Position numbers and translations under genes: made by a program. 27,812 nt of DNA. Source: a virus. Positions 15,055 to 21,020 of this stretch are shown here, piece by piece. Position 1 is the stretch's first letter, and the number at the start of each line of letters is the position of its first letter. The notes beneath the pieces were generated by a model. That model searched no databases, was not told the origin of the DNA, and saw nothing but the letters and a program-made list of their open reading frames with translations. The DNA lies in the IMG/VR virus record IMGVR_UViG_3300017593_000760, positions 1 to 27,812 of that record; one strand, written 5' to 3'.

Positions 15055-15255
15055 TTAAAACTGTTCATTTAAAAAAGATTTGCAACAGTCCGTTCTGATT
15101 CTTTTCCCCATTTGATCTCCTATTTCAATCTCAAGAACTTCTTTAAATGCATGAATTTTACCACAATAAAATTCTTTATTCTCTCTTGTGACGGATTCTT
15201 CGTACATCCTTCTTGCTAAATCAAGCCTTGATAATATTTCATTCTTATCTAACAT
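15055..15255 (-). CDS. Small helical protein, 66 aa
   Basis: Not recognised. AGGAG lies upstream and the ATG overlaps the previous stop (ATGTTAG). It is two helices (EILSRLDLARRMYEES and CGKIHAFKEVLEIEIG), and a C-terminal CC pair is present. The LDLARRMYEE-to-GKIHAFKEVLE hairpin resembles the short two-helix proteins that are common in phages, but no function can be assigned. Confidence 0.6.
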   Translation of the reverse strand: MLDKNEILSRLDLARRMYEESVTRENKEFYCGKIHAFKEVLEIEIGDQMGKRIRTDCCKSFLNEQF

Positions 15256-15527
15256 TCTCTATCTCCTTCATCCAGTATAGCTTTCCAGTTCCTTTCCCGA
15301 ATTGCCTTCCTTAAACTCGTAAGTTGATTCCATTTGAGAGCAAGAAGGAACCCAAGAAGAATCAGTGCCAACCCATAATATTCGTGTCCTAATAGCTCAA
15401 TATCAAATCCTTGAAATCGTATGAAATGCTCCCAAAGGAGGAAGTTTCCCACAGCCAATAACGCTCCAGATACAAGCCAACGATAATATTGGAAGCATGG
15501 TTTTGCAAAATCACTTCTTCCGGTCAT
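15249..15527 (-). CDS. Small membrane protein, two predicted helices, 92 aa
   Basis: Hydrophobic segments at about 16-35 (RWLVSGALLAVGNFLLW) and 49-65 (YYGLALILLGFLLALKW) flank a short loop; the C-terminal 25 residues are charged and likely cytoplasmic. No signal cleavage site is evident. GGAGAGGAAG precedes the ATG, which overlaps the prior stop by ATGA. Membrane proteins of this form in viruses include holin-like or envelope proteins, but nothing here supports one of these specifically. Confidence 0.65.
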   Translation of the reverse strand: MTGRSDFAKPCFQYYRWLVSGALLAVGNFLLWEHFIRFQGFDIELLGHEYYGLALILLGFLLALKWNQLTSLRKAIRERNWKAILDEGDREC

Positions 15528-15787
15528 TCTTCCTCTCCTGTTGGCAATATAACTTTAGGCTTGCTATATCCCGTTGCCGTGAAGCCTTCCTTTAATGCTA
15601 ATCTCCTCGCTATAACCTCTATCAAGTCTAAGAGCTGCTTCTCACTTAAACAAGCATATTCTCCTCCGATAGTGAATTGTATGCAATATCTGTTTCCTTC
15701 AGGACCCACAAATGCAGTCAACTCTAAGTCTTTAGTGTTCCCATATCCCTCCTTCATAGTCCTATATATCCTAATGTCTTGGCTCAT
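15524..15787 (-). CDS. Hypothetical protein, 87 aa
   Basis: Not recognised. Predicted strands (LELTAFVGPEGNRYCIQFTI) and a helix (EKQLLDLIEVIARRLALKE) suggest a small alpha/beta domain. The start overlaps the previous gene by 17 bases, with a GAAGTGGA purine stretch upstream. It is coupled to the membrane protein downstream by ATGA. Confidence 0.6.
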   Translation of the reverse strand: MSQDIRIYRTMKEGYGNTKDLELTAFVGPEGNRYCIQFTIGGEYACLSEKQLLDLIEVIARRLALKEGFTATGYSKPKVILPTGEEE

Positions 15788-16022
15788 GTTCCACTTCCAT
15801 CATAAAACATATCTTCTCTCGTATTTCATTTAAAGACATCCTATTGAATTCTTCTACACTTACTCCATCCCTATAATGGTAATAATACACTTCGGGATAT
15901 CTTTGATAGCTAGTGAGCAATACTCTTTCTACAAATGCTTTCTCTCCCTTCTTAATTATTGAACCACAGGCTTCACACGTGTGTTCTTTTCTTACCCGAA
16001 CTATTTTTATCCATCTGCTCAT
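15771..16022 (-). CDS. Small zinc-finger-like protein, 83 aa
   Basis: The N-terminal VRKEHTCEACGSIIKKGEKA matches a treble-clef-type pattern seen in many phage proteins (KEHxCxxCgxxIxkGe), with further His/Cys candidates in YYYHYRDG and KICFMM. It probably binds one zinc ion. GGAGG lies upstream of the ATG, which directly follows a TAA. It is the first well-supported gene after promoter module D. Confidence 0.7.
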   Translation of the reverse strand: MSRWIKIVRVRKEHTCEACGSIIKKGEKAFVERVLLTSYQRYPEVYYYHYRDGVSVEEFNRMSLNEIREKICFMMEVEHEPRH

Positions 16023-16130
16023 TTATAAAATACCTCCTTCAATATTATCCTTGCATATTAGGAGTTGTGGAGTTCGGGGAGTGCCATTCTTAATTCTGTC
16101 CCGTGAGAAAATGTGTCTAAGACCTAACAT
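16023..16130 (-). CDS. Possible 35-aa leader ORF
   Basis: An open frame from the ATG at 16130 (MLGLRHIFSRDRIKNG) to a TAA that directly touches the next ATG. It has no good ribosome site, and its 3' half overlaps the repeated 33-bp sequence, so it may be a chance frame in the leader of operon 3. The same DNA in another frame reads as the tail of a gene like the one at 14357. Confidence 0.25.
   Translation of the reverse strand: MLGLRHIFSRDRIKNGTPRTPQLLICKDNIEGGIL
16040..16072 (-). repeat. Copy 2 of the 33-bp bipartite repeat
   Basis: TCAATATTATCCTT, 8 different bases (GCATATTA), then GGAGTTGTGGA, the same layout as at 14351. The minus-strand side leads into the ribosome site of the zinc-finger gene at 16022. 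It is probably a duplicated gene-end plus leader segment. Confidence 0.65.
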
Positions 16131-16145
16131 GGATTTCTCACTGTT

Positions 16146-16238
16146 TGCATATATCCTTTGCTCACGCAAATTTCCTCATCTCCTTAATATTTTTCTATGT
16201 CCCAAACATAAAATTTCGTTATATCCCAAATATGTGCA
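16146..16238 (-). promoter_or_regulatory. Copy D of the 93-bp promoter/operator module
   Basis: Ends are TGCATATA (16146-16153) and TATGTGCA (16231-16238). The middle carries CATAAAATTTCG, which aligns with the ATAAAATTTGC of copy B, and on the minus strand GACATAGAAAAATATTAAGG is the TATA-like core. It precedes the long replication operon beginning at 16022. The TATA-like element is weaker than in A and B. The spacer 16131-16251 holds no supportable gene. Confidence 0.65.
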
Positions 16239-16251
16239 TCTGGTGCAAATC

Positions 16252-16746
16252 TTACATAAAATTCTTCTCTATCTCATCAATCGAAAAGAGAGTCAATACT
16301 CCAATTATCATTTCAAGAACTTCTTTTTTCTTTCTCTCATCGCCAAAAACAATCGCTCCTTTTACAGAAGCGGTTCGTAGCATTCCATCGGTAAGAGGGA
16401 CACCCTCCATCGTAACCTCTTTGAGTCTATTATACAATGATTTATCATAGGTAGAATGAATAGTAAAACTAAAAACATTCTTTTTCTCATCGTGTATGGT
16501 GTGTATTCTTCTAACGCAGAGAGAAAAGAAAGAGCCATCTATATTAAGAATCAACGAAGCATTTATTTTGTCCAAGCAGTATGTTTGGGGAGGAGGAGCA
16601 GCAGAATCAATAATAGAATGACGATAAATTGAGTACAGGAATTTCTTTGAGAACGGAAGAAAATACGCATCCCACATTTCAAGATTAGAGGAGTTTTCCT
16701 GGAAGAAAAATTCAAAATTTGGAGTAGCGAAAAATACAATTCCCAT
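16252..16746 (-). CDS. Tandem paralog array member 1 (164 aa, unknown family)
   Basis: Last of five consecutive genes encoding about 165-residue proteins. It starts MGIVFFATPNFEFFF, has a strand-helix body, and ends with the shared segment KGAIVFGDERKKKEVLEM and LTLFSIDEIEKNFM. Compared with members 2 and 3, the common features are an N-terminal strand with aromatic residues (FAT.N..F.F), a FS..FL..I.R helix and the C-terminal [GV]-I-V-F-.-D-E...E.....G.L.L.S..EI...FM block. No catalytic motif is visible. No membrane segment or signal peptide. The family is not recognised. Confidence 0.75.
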   Translation of the reverse strand: MGIVFFATPNFEFFFQENSSNLEMWDAYFLPFSKKFLYSIYRHSIIDSAAPPPQTYCLDKINASLILNIDGSFFSLCVRRIHTIHDEKKNVFSFTIHSTYDKSLYNRLKEVTMEGVPLTDGMLRTASVKGAIVFGDERKKKEVLEMIIGVLTLFSIDEIEKNFM

Positions 16747-16747
16747 C

Positions 16748-17236
16748 TCACATAAACTCCTTGACGATTTCTTCGGGTGAATAAAGATTTAATAGCCCAG
16801 CAACAATCTCAGAAATCTCTTTCTTGTCTTCTCTTTCATCATAAAAGACGATGACACCTGTTATATCTCGAGCAATTCTTATTTCTCCCTCACCCCCTTT
16901 CATATAATAATCGGTTAAGCTACTTAAATATTCATAAATTTCACCATTATATTCGGTGAAGAAATCAAGTTCATAACCTTTCATACTACATTCTCTTACA
17001 GGAAACGAAACCAGCGAATGATTTATATTGAGGATTAAAATTAAATTTGCATCCTTTATAGTGAATCTTGGGAGGAAAGGACCATCATTACGGAATGACT
17101 TGTCTAAACTCCGGGAGATAGCAGAGAGAAACTCTTCTGAAAAGGAGAGACACCACCGATCGAAAATCAGGAGGGTGTGGTCTTTATTCTTAAAGAGGAA
17201 TCGAAGATTTTTCGTAGCAAAGAGTATAAATTTCAT
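16748..17236 (-). CDS. Tandem paralog array member 2 (162 aa, unknown family)
   Basis: Starts MKFILFATKNLRFLF at 17236, right after the previous gene's TAA; an upstream TTG is less likely. The C-terminal block ITGVIVFYDEREDKKEIS and LLNLYSPEEIVKEFM aligns closely with members 1 and 3. The middle is diverged, suggesting that the shared part is a framework and the middle is adapted to a partner or position. No ribosome site at ideal spacing, so coupling to the previous gene is likely. Confidence 0.78.
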   Translation of the reverse strand: MKFILFATKNLRFLFKNKDHTLLIFDRWCLSFSEEFLSAISRSLDKSFRNDGPFLPRFTIKDANLILILNINHSLVSFPVRECSMKGYELDFFTEYNGEIYEYLSSLTDYYMKGGEGEIRIARDITGVIVFYDEREDKKEISEIVAGLLNLYSPEEIVKEFM

Positions 17237-17237
17237 A

Positions 17238-17729
17238 TTACATAAATTTTTCCTCAATTTCTTTAGGTGAGAGAACGCTTAATAGACCACTTCCAATTTC
17301 AATAGCCTCACTTTGCTCTGCTTTATCACAATAAATCAAAAGACCCGTGATGCCACAACGCATTCTCACTTCCCAAATTTTTCCGTTTCTCATTCGTCGT
17401 ATTCCTCCTATCAAGAATTCTCCCAACTCTTCGGGCGGGGCTTGGCGACACCCTACGATAAATTCTATTCCCTTTCGACATCGGATACAGTTTACAGACA
17501 TTGATAATATCTCACTATCCTTGTTGAGAAGAGTGAAACCTTCCACAGAGTGAATCTCAAATTGAGAAGGCAAAGACACCTCCTTAATATTTAATTTTCG
17601 CTTGTGAAAATAAATCTGTGAAAGAAATCTTTTGAAGAGAGGAAGATCAAAATAATCAATGAGGTAAAGAGTATTGCGTTTGCCAAATCTAAATATTAAG
17701 TTTTTGGAGTAAAACGGAATTGTTCTCAT
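17238..17729 (-). CDS. Tandem paralog array member 3 (163 aa, unknown family)
   Basis: Begins MRTIPFYSKNLIFRF and ends CGITGLLIYCDKAEQSEA and LLSVLSPKEIEEKFM, clearly related to member 2. It contains extra cysteines in the middle (VNCIRCRKG, VGCRQ), absent in the others. It overlaps member 4 by ATGA, so the array is one translational unit. Confidence 0.78.
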   Translation of the reverse strand: MRTIPFYSKNLIFRFGKRNTLYLIDYFDLPLFKRFLSQIYFHKRKLNIKEVSLPSQFEIHSVEGFTLLNKDSEILSMSVNCIRCRKGIEFIVGCRQAPPEELGEFLIGGIRRMRNGKIWEVRMRCGITGLLIYCDKAEQSEAIEIGSGLLSVLSPKEIEEKFM

Positions 17730-18220
17730 GTCTTTCTTAACAAAGTTAGCATCCCTATTCCAATGTGCTTCGTGTCTTCTATACTCTCTTCTCTCTCCCG
17801 TTTTATGATTATCGCTTTAAAATCCCAAAGTTCATAACAAAAGCCTTCTATTATTTTATTTGTATAAAGAGAATTTAAGGGACAAGTCGCCATAACCTTG
17901 TGTCTCATGCTTTCATATTCATTATTATTCGGTATGACACACTGGAGATCCGCTTGTCGAAATCTTATTTCCTTCCTATAATATGTGTCTCTCCAGAGAC
18001 GAATCTCTTTTAGCCGAGCAATAAAAAATCTATCTTGGACGCTAAACATTATAAAATAACTTCCCTCGTGTATTTCTGTTGTTGGAAGAATAGAGAGATT
18101 GTTAATAGCAGGCTGCCTCCACATATATCCTAATCCGATTAAGAAGGTTTGCCATGTCTCTTTTGTGAATGGAAGCGGAGGAAGAACTACAAATTCAGAA
18201 GGAGATGAAATAATAATCAT
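17726..18220 (-). CDS. Tandem paralog array member 4 (164 aa, diverged)
   Basis: More distant from members 1-3 but similar in size and with the same closing pattern: CYELWDFKAIIIKRERE then HIGIGMLTLL. Its ELWDF motif is shared with member 5. The N-terminus lacks the FAT/YSKN start. It is coupled to both neighbours by ATGA overlaps. The homology to members 1-3 is my reading by eye and is less certain than the link to member 5. Confidence 0.7.
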   Translation of the reverse strand: MIIISSPSEFVVLPPLPFTKETWQTFLIGLGYMWRQPAINNLSILPTTEIHEGSYFIMFSVQDRFFIARLKEIRLWRDTYYRKEIRFRQADLQCVIPNNNEYESMRHKVMATCPLNSLYTNKIIEGFCYELWDFKAIIIKREREESIEDTKHIGIGMLTLLRKT

Positions 18221-18711
18221 TCCCGCAATATGAGATATCCAACACCTAAATTTTTTATGTTCTCTTCTGAATCCTCGTTAATGGGAAGCAATACACCATT
18301 AAAGTCCCAAAGTTCAATCTTCCATTTTCGTATCTTCCAAAATCCTTCTCCATGAGATTTGAAGAAGAGTAGCTTTATTAGTTCATCCCATCCTTCTCGA
18401 TCTGCTAATTCTATATCAAAAGTAAATTCAGCAAAATCTTGATATCTTTCTAATTCTCCACCCAGAATCTTCGCTATGAAATATCCTCGTTCCTTTTTCC
18501 AATTCGGAAACACAAGATTTTTTACCTCAAATACTACATAATAATTTATTAGTAGCCCTGAGGACATCAATTCTGAAAGTTTTGCCAGATGTTTATTCCA
18601 CCCAAAAGAGTAAACCACGATTTGCATCGTCTTCCTAAAGCGATTTGCACTTAATTCTGCTCTATATCCATAAATGGGAATTGCCTCATTCACTTCTCCC
18701 TTTACCACCAT
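18217..18711 (-). CDS. Tandem paralog array member 5 (about 164 aa, diverged)
   Basis: Ends IELWDFNGVLLPINED then NLGVGYLILRE, aligning with member 4. The start is uncertain: ATG at 18711 (MVVKGEVNEA) overlaps the vWA gene by 26 bases, while a GTG at 18693 would give an 8-base overlap next to GGGAGAA, and an ATG at 18732 lies further inside. The body is strand-rich with aromatic residues (NYYVVFEVKNLVFPNW). It is the first array member after the vWA gene. Confidence 0.7.
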   Translation of the reverse strand: MVVKGEVNEAIPIYGYRAELSANRFRKTMQIVVYSFGWNKHLAKLSELMSSGLLINYYVVFEVKNLVFPNWKKERGYFIAKILGGELERYQDFAEFTFDIELADREGWDELIKLLFFKSHGEGFWKIRKWKIELWDFNGVLLPINEDSEENIKNLGVGYLILRE

Positions 18712-19861
18712 CGTAAAAGACGATTTTACCAAATGGAAGCTTCTTGTGATATCTACGTAATTTCTCTGGCACTAACCAAACTACTGGGAAATCGGGAGAT
18801 TTGTTAGGTGGAGTCCCAAATGTATCGGTAACATATATCAAGCCTCGTAATTCAGGATGATTCTCCATCTCCTTAAAGACAGGTCTGAAATCAGTTCCAC
18901 CTCCGCCTTGCCACTTGATTTTATCAAGTTCTTCAGGTTCTCGTATCACGTGTTTCTCGTATAATCTCGCATCACATTGTAACAGGAGGACTTCAAGTTC
19001 GCCTCTGAAACAACTAAACAAGAACTTCATTCCTGATTTAAATTCCGATAGCAATTCCTCATCTATGGAACCACTCGTATCAATAGCTACTCCAATATGT
19101 AATTTGTTACGATTCCGGATAGGAGGCATCAAGATAGGAGGATACCTTCGTTTATTTATTCTCTTGAAGTCTGGCTGGCTAAAGCTCTGTTCAAGCACAA
19201 AAGACGATATGATTTCACTGATAGGTAATGGAGGGTAGAGCAAATCGTGAACCTCTCGACGTAAACCTTTAGGAAGATTCCCTTGCATATATGCTCTTAA
19301 CAGAGACTGTCTTAGCACTTGACTCATCACATTGTCTTTTTTGCTGTGTTTCCATACCTTGTGAGATTCTAATCGCTTCTTTGCTTCTTCACTTAGGGAG
19401 AGTTCTGGGATAGTGGTCATCCCTCGCCTCTCCTTGAGAAGTTCCCTGTATATCTGTTCAAATGTCATGCCGTCGAATCGTGAGTCGTATAACATACCAA
19501 GACGTAACCGATTGAATTCCTCCTTGATTATTGAATTAACAGCATAATCCGCAGCCATATTCGCTATCTGCCATTCTGCATCGTTTCGAGCTATTCGCAT
19601 CCTGGAGTCACCAAGATGATGCAAAAGGAGATGCAGGTATTCGTGAGCCAAATCAATCACGAGTTCTTGTGGAGATGATTCATTAAGATATTCCTCATTC
19701 ACATAGATTCGTTCCCCATCTGTGCAAGCTGCTTCAATCTTCTCACCTTCCAATTCGTATGGTGGAGGAAGTGGAACAACTGGAATTCCGAGTATTCCAG
19801 ACCAGAATGGCTTTTCACGTAAGAACATGAATTTAGCTCTCCGTATCTTCTTTTCGTTCAT
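18686..19861 (-). CDS. DUF2201-type putative metallopeptidase plus vWA-like domain
   Basis: The 391-residue protein has a zinc-peptidase-like N-terminal domain with HEYLH (73-77), and AEWQIANMAADYAVN (about 95-109) that may give the third ligand. The C-terminal vWA-like domain has a MIDAS site: DTSGS (261-265), GGGGTD (319-324) and VTD (344-346). This two-domain layout is the DUF2201 family, nearly always encoded with a MoxR-type AAA+ ATPase, which is found a few genes upstream here. The pair is thought to act as a metal-dependent chaperone or maturation machine for partner complexes. GAAGG precedes the ATG. The five paralogs that follow are candidate clients. Confidence 0.9.
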   Translation of the reverse strand: MNEKKIRRAKFMFLREKPFWSGILGIPVVPLPPPYELEGEKIEAACTDGERIYVNEEYLNESSPQELVIDLAHEYLHLLLHHLGDSRMRIARNDAEWQIANMAADYAVNSIIKEEFNRLRLGMLYDSRFDGMTFEQIYRELLKERRGMTTIPELSLSEEAKKRLESHKVWKHSKKDNVMSQVLRQSLLRAYMQGNLPKGLRREVHDLLYPPLPISEIISSFVLEQSFSQPDFKRINKRRYPPILMPPIRNRNKLHIGVAIDTSGSIDEELLSEFKSGMKFLFSCFRGELEVLLLQCDARLYEKHVIREPEELDKIKWQGGGGTDFRPVFKEMENHPELRGLIYVTDTFGTPPNKSPDFPVVWLVPEKLRRYHKKLPFGKIVFYDGGKGRSE

Positions 19862-19900
19862 ATTAAACCTTCAATCATACAAGCCCCTAACCCCAATCCC

Positions 19901-20121
19901 CTAATACTCCCCTAATAAGCATAAGGAAAGAAGTGAGTCATATTCTTCCTTTTCTTCCTCTTCTCTCGTAACGGGCTTTCCATCGGGCGCTTCAATGTTC
20001 TCATCAAAAGCATCAAGGTTCGTATCATAAAATCGCATATATGTGAATTCTCTCCGTCTGATTTCCTCGTTAAATAGTAATACTTCGTAACTCCACCTTT
20101 GGTTATGTCAAATTCGTTCAT
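19901..20121 (-). pseudogene. Probable frameshifted small gene (about 70 aa)
   Basis: A ribosome site (GAGGAAG) and ATG at 20121 start a frame MNEFDITKGG, but this frame soon becomes an unnatural run rich in Met, Arg and Lys ending at 19912. The overlapping frame from 20107 to the TAG at 19901 reads like normal protein (SYEVLLFNEEIRRREF, then FYDTNLDAFDENIEAPDGK, then EEEKEEYDSLLSLCLLGEY) but has no start codon at its beginning. A one-base change near 20105-20121 would join the ATG to this frame. Either a real frameshift, a programmed shift, or a sequence error. The product family is unknown. Confidence 0.5.
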
Positions 20122-20130
20122 CTTCCTCAT

Positions 20131-20244
20131 TTAAAGTTTGTTTCCGCATATATCACACACTAATTCTCCATTAACCTTTCGAGCTGTTACATATCGTTCA
20201 CAATATTCACACCAATAAGCGCCTCTTGCTTCCATCGCTTCCAT
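20131..20244 (-). CDS. Tiny zinc-ribbon protein, 37 aa
   Basis: Begins MEAMEARGAYWCEYCERYV and ends LVCDICGNKL, giving two CxxC pairs, a compact zinc ribbon. GAGGTGG lies 6 bases upstream, an ideal ribosome site, and the TAA is adjacent to the next ATG. It is the second tiny zinc ribbon here (the other is at 7871-7981). A nucleic-acid- or protein-binding accessory role is likely; the partner is unknown. Confidence 0.8.
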   Translation of the reverse strand: MEAMEARGAYWCEYCERYVTARKVNGELVCDICGNKL

Positions 20245-20278
20245 TTTTATCCACCTCTATTCATTTCTCAATCTGTTT

Positions 20279-20356
20279 TTACCATTCCCCTATCATCTCT
20301 TCTGCAAGGCTCGTATAACCTCCGCTACTTATTACGATAAAATCTCTAATTGTCAT
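20279..20356 (-). CDS. Possible 25-aa small protein
   Basis: MTIRDFIVISSGGYTSLAEE and five more residues. It overlaps the end of the preceding gene by 11 bases, as other real junctions here do, and fills the gap before the zinc-ribbon gene. The composition is protein-like but the length makes it uncertain. Confidence 0.35.
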   Translation of the reverse strand: MTIRDFIVISSGGYTSLAEEMIGEW

Positions 20357-20591
20357 CTTTAATTGTATCTATGAGTCTTAACATCCAAAGTAGTGCTTGC
20401 TCTACGCCTCTCCAGTAGGGACTTTCTTCGTGATTTCTTGCATGTTGGAGCATCTCATTAATTTCTTCTTCATTTCGGAGTTGTTGAGTTGTTATATTCG
20501 GGAAGAAGCACGAGTTGCTTCGTGCTTTTACCAAAAGAATATCTCCAGGTTTCCAGCCAAACATACGCTTCGTTTCTCTTAGGGAAGACAT
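20346..20591 (-). CDS. Hypothetical protein, 81 aa
   Basis: Not recognised. Starts MSSLRETKRMFGWKPGDIL and contains a helical C-terminal part (EEINEMLQHARNHEESP, then GVEQALLWMLRLIDTI). The start lies inside the end of a tiny membrane-peptide gene (13-base overlap), so they are coupled. The first 35 residues, WKPGDILLVKARSNSCFF, look like a short strand pair. Confidence 0.6.
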   Translation of the reverse strand: MSSLRETKRMFGWKPGDILLVKARSNSCFFPNITTQQLRNEEEINEMLQHARNHEESPYWRGVEQALLWMLRLIDTIKDDN

Positions 20592-20689
20592 GATGCTACC
20601 TCATTGAAATAGCTATTGATAACACGAGTTATTAGATACAATGAGAAGAGTGCGACTCCCACTATAAGCGTTAAGAGGTATAGCACCAT
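20579..20689 (-). CDS. Tiny membrane peptide, 36 aa, first gene of operon 2
   Basis: MVLYLLTLIVGVALFSLYLI followed by a short polar tail ending EVASCLP. One membrane helix covers about residues 2-20. It starts about 60 bases downstream of the predicted initiation site of module B and overlaps the next gene by 13 bases. No strong ribosome site is visible. It could be a small membrane regulator, or a leader peptide. Confidence 0.5.
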   Translation of the reverse strand: MVLYLLTLIVGVALFSLYLITRVINSYFNEVASCLP

Positions 20690-20727
20690 CCACTATTCAT
20701 CGTCTATTTTACTCATTTCCTCTCACA

Positions 20728-20819
20728 TGCACATAAATGCAATATAACAAAATTTGTGTCCGAGACATACTTTTATATTAGCTTTGGGATAAAATTTGCA
20801 TGAGCTTCATCTATGTGCA
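20728..20819 (-). promoter_or_regulatory. Copy B of the 93-bp promoter/operator module
   Basis: Ends TGCACATA (20728-20735) and TATGTGCA (20812-20819) are perfect inverted repeats, 92 bases end to end. The minus strand has CTAATATAAAAGTATG as TATA box (about 20770-20780), giving initiation near 20745-20750. It aligns along its length with copy A (AACAAAAT, GACATA, TTTTATAT, ATTTGCATGA, TGTGCATCTCAT). It drives the vWA/paralog operon. Confidence 0.75.
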
Positions 20820-20831
20820 TCTCATGGGAAA

Positions 20832-21020
20832 TCATGGTGAAGTCGAGGACTGATTTTCGGGAATCTGTGGAGGAGAGGTATCCCAATCATCCATGAGCAA
20901 TGCACCAACAATTATGAATAGCATCCCTAAGAATAGTCCTGCTTCCGAGCTGTTTTCAACTATACAGAGAACTGTTCCCCAAGCCAAGAGAGTCCGTCCT
21001 ATGCACTGAGAGAATGTCAT
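20832..21020 (-). CDS. Small membrane protein, 62 aa
   Basis: Two hydrophobic segments, about 4-21 (SQCIGRTLLAWGTVLCIV) and 27-43 (AGLFLGMLFIIVGALLM), separated by a short acidic loop, and a proline- and serine-rich tail (SPPQIPENQSS). It is coupled to the MoxR gene by ATGA. It is the last gene before promoter module B. No family is recognised. Confidence 0.6.
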   Translation of the reverse strand: MTFSQCIGRTLLAWGTVLCIVENSSEAGLFLGMLFIIVGALLMDDWDTSPPQIPENQSSTSP

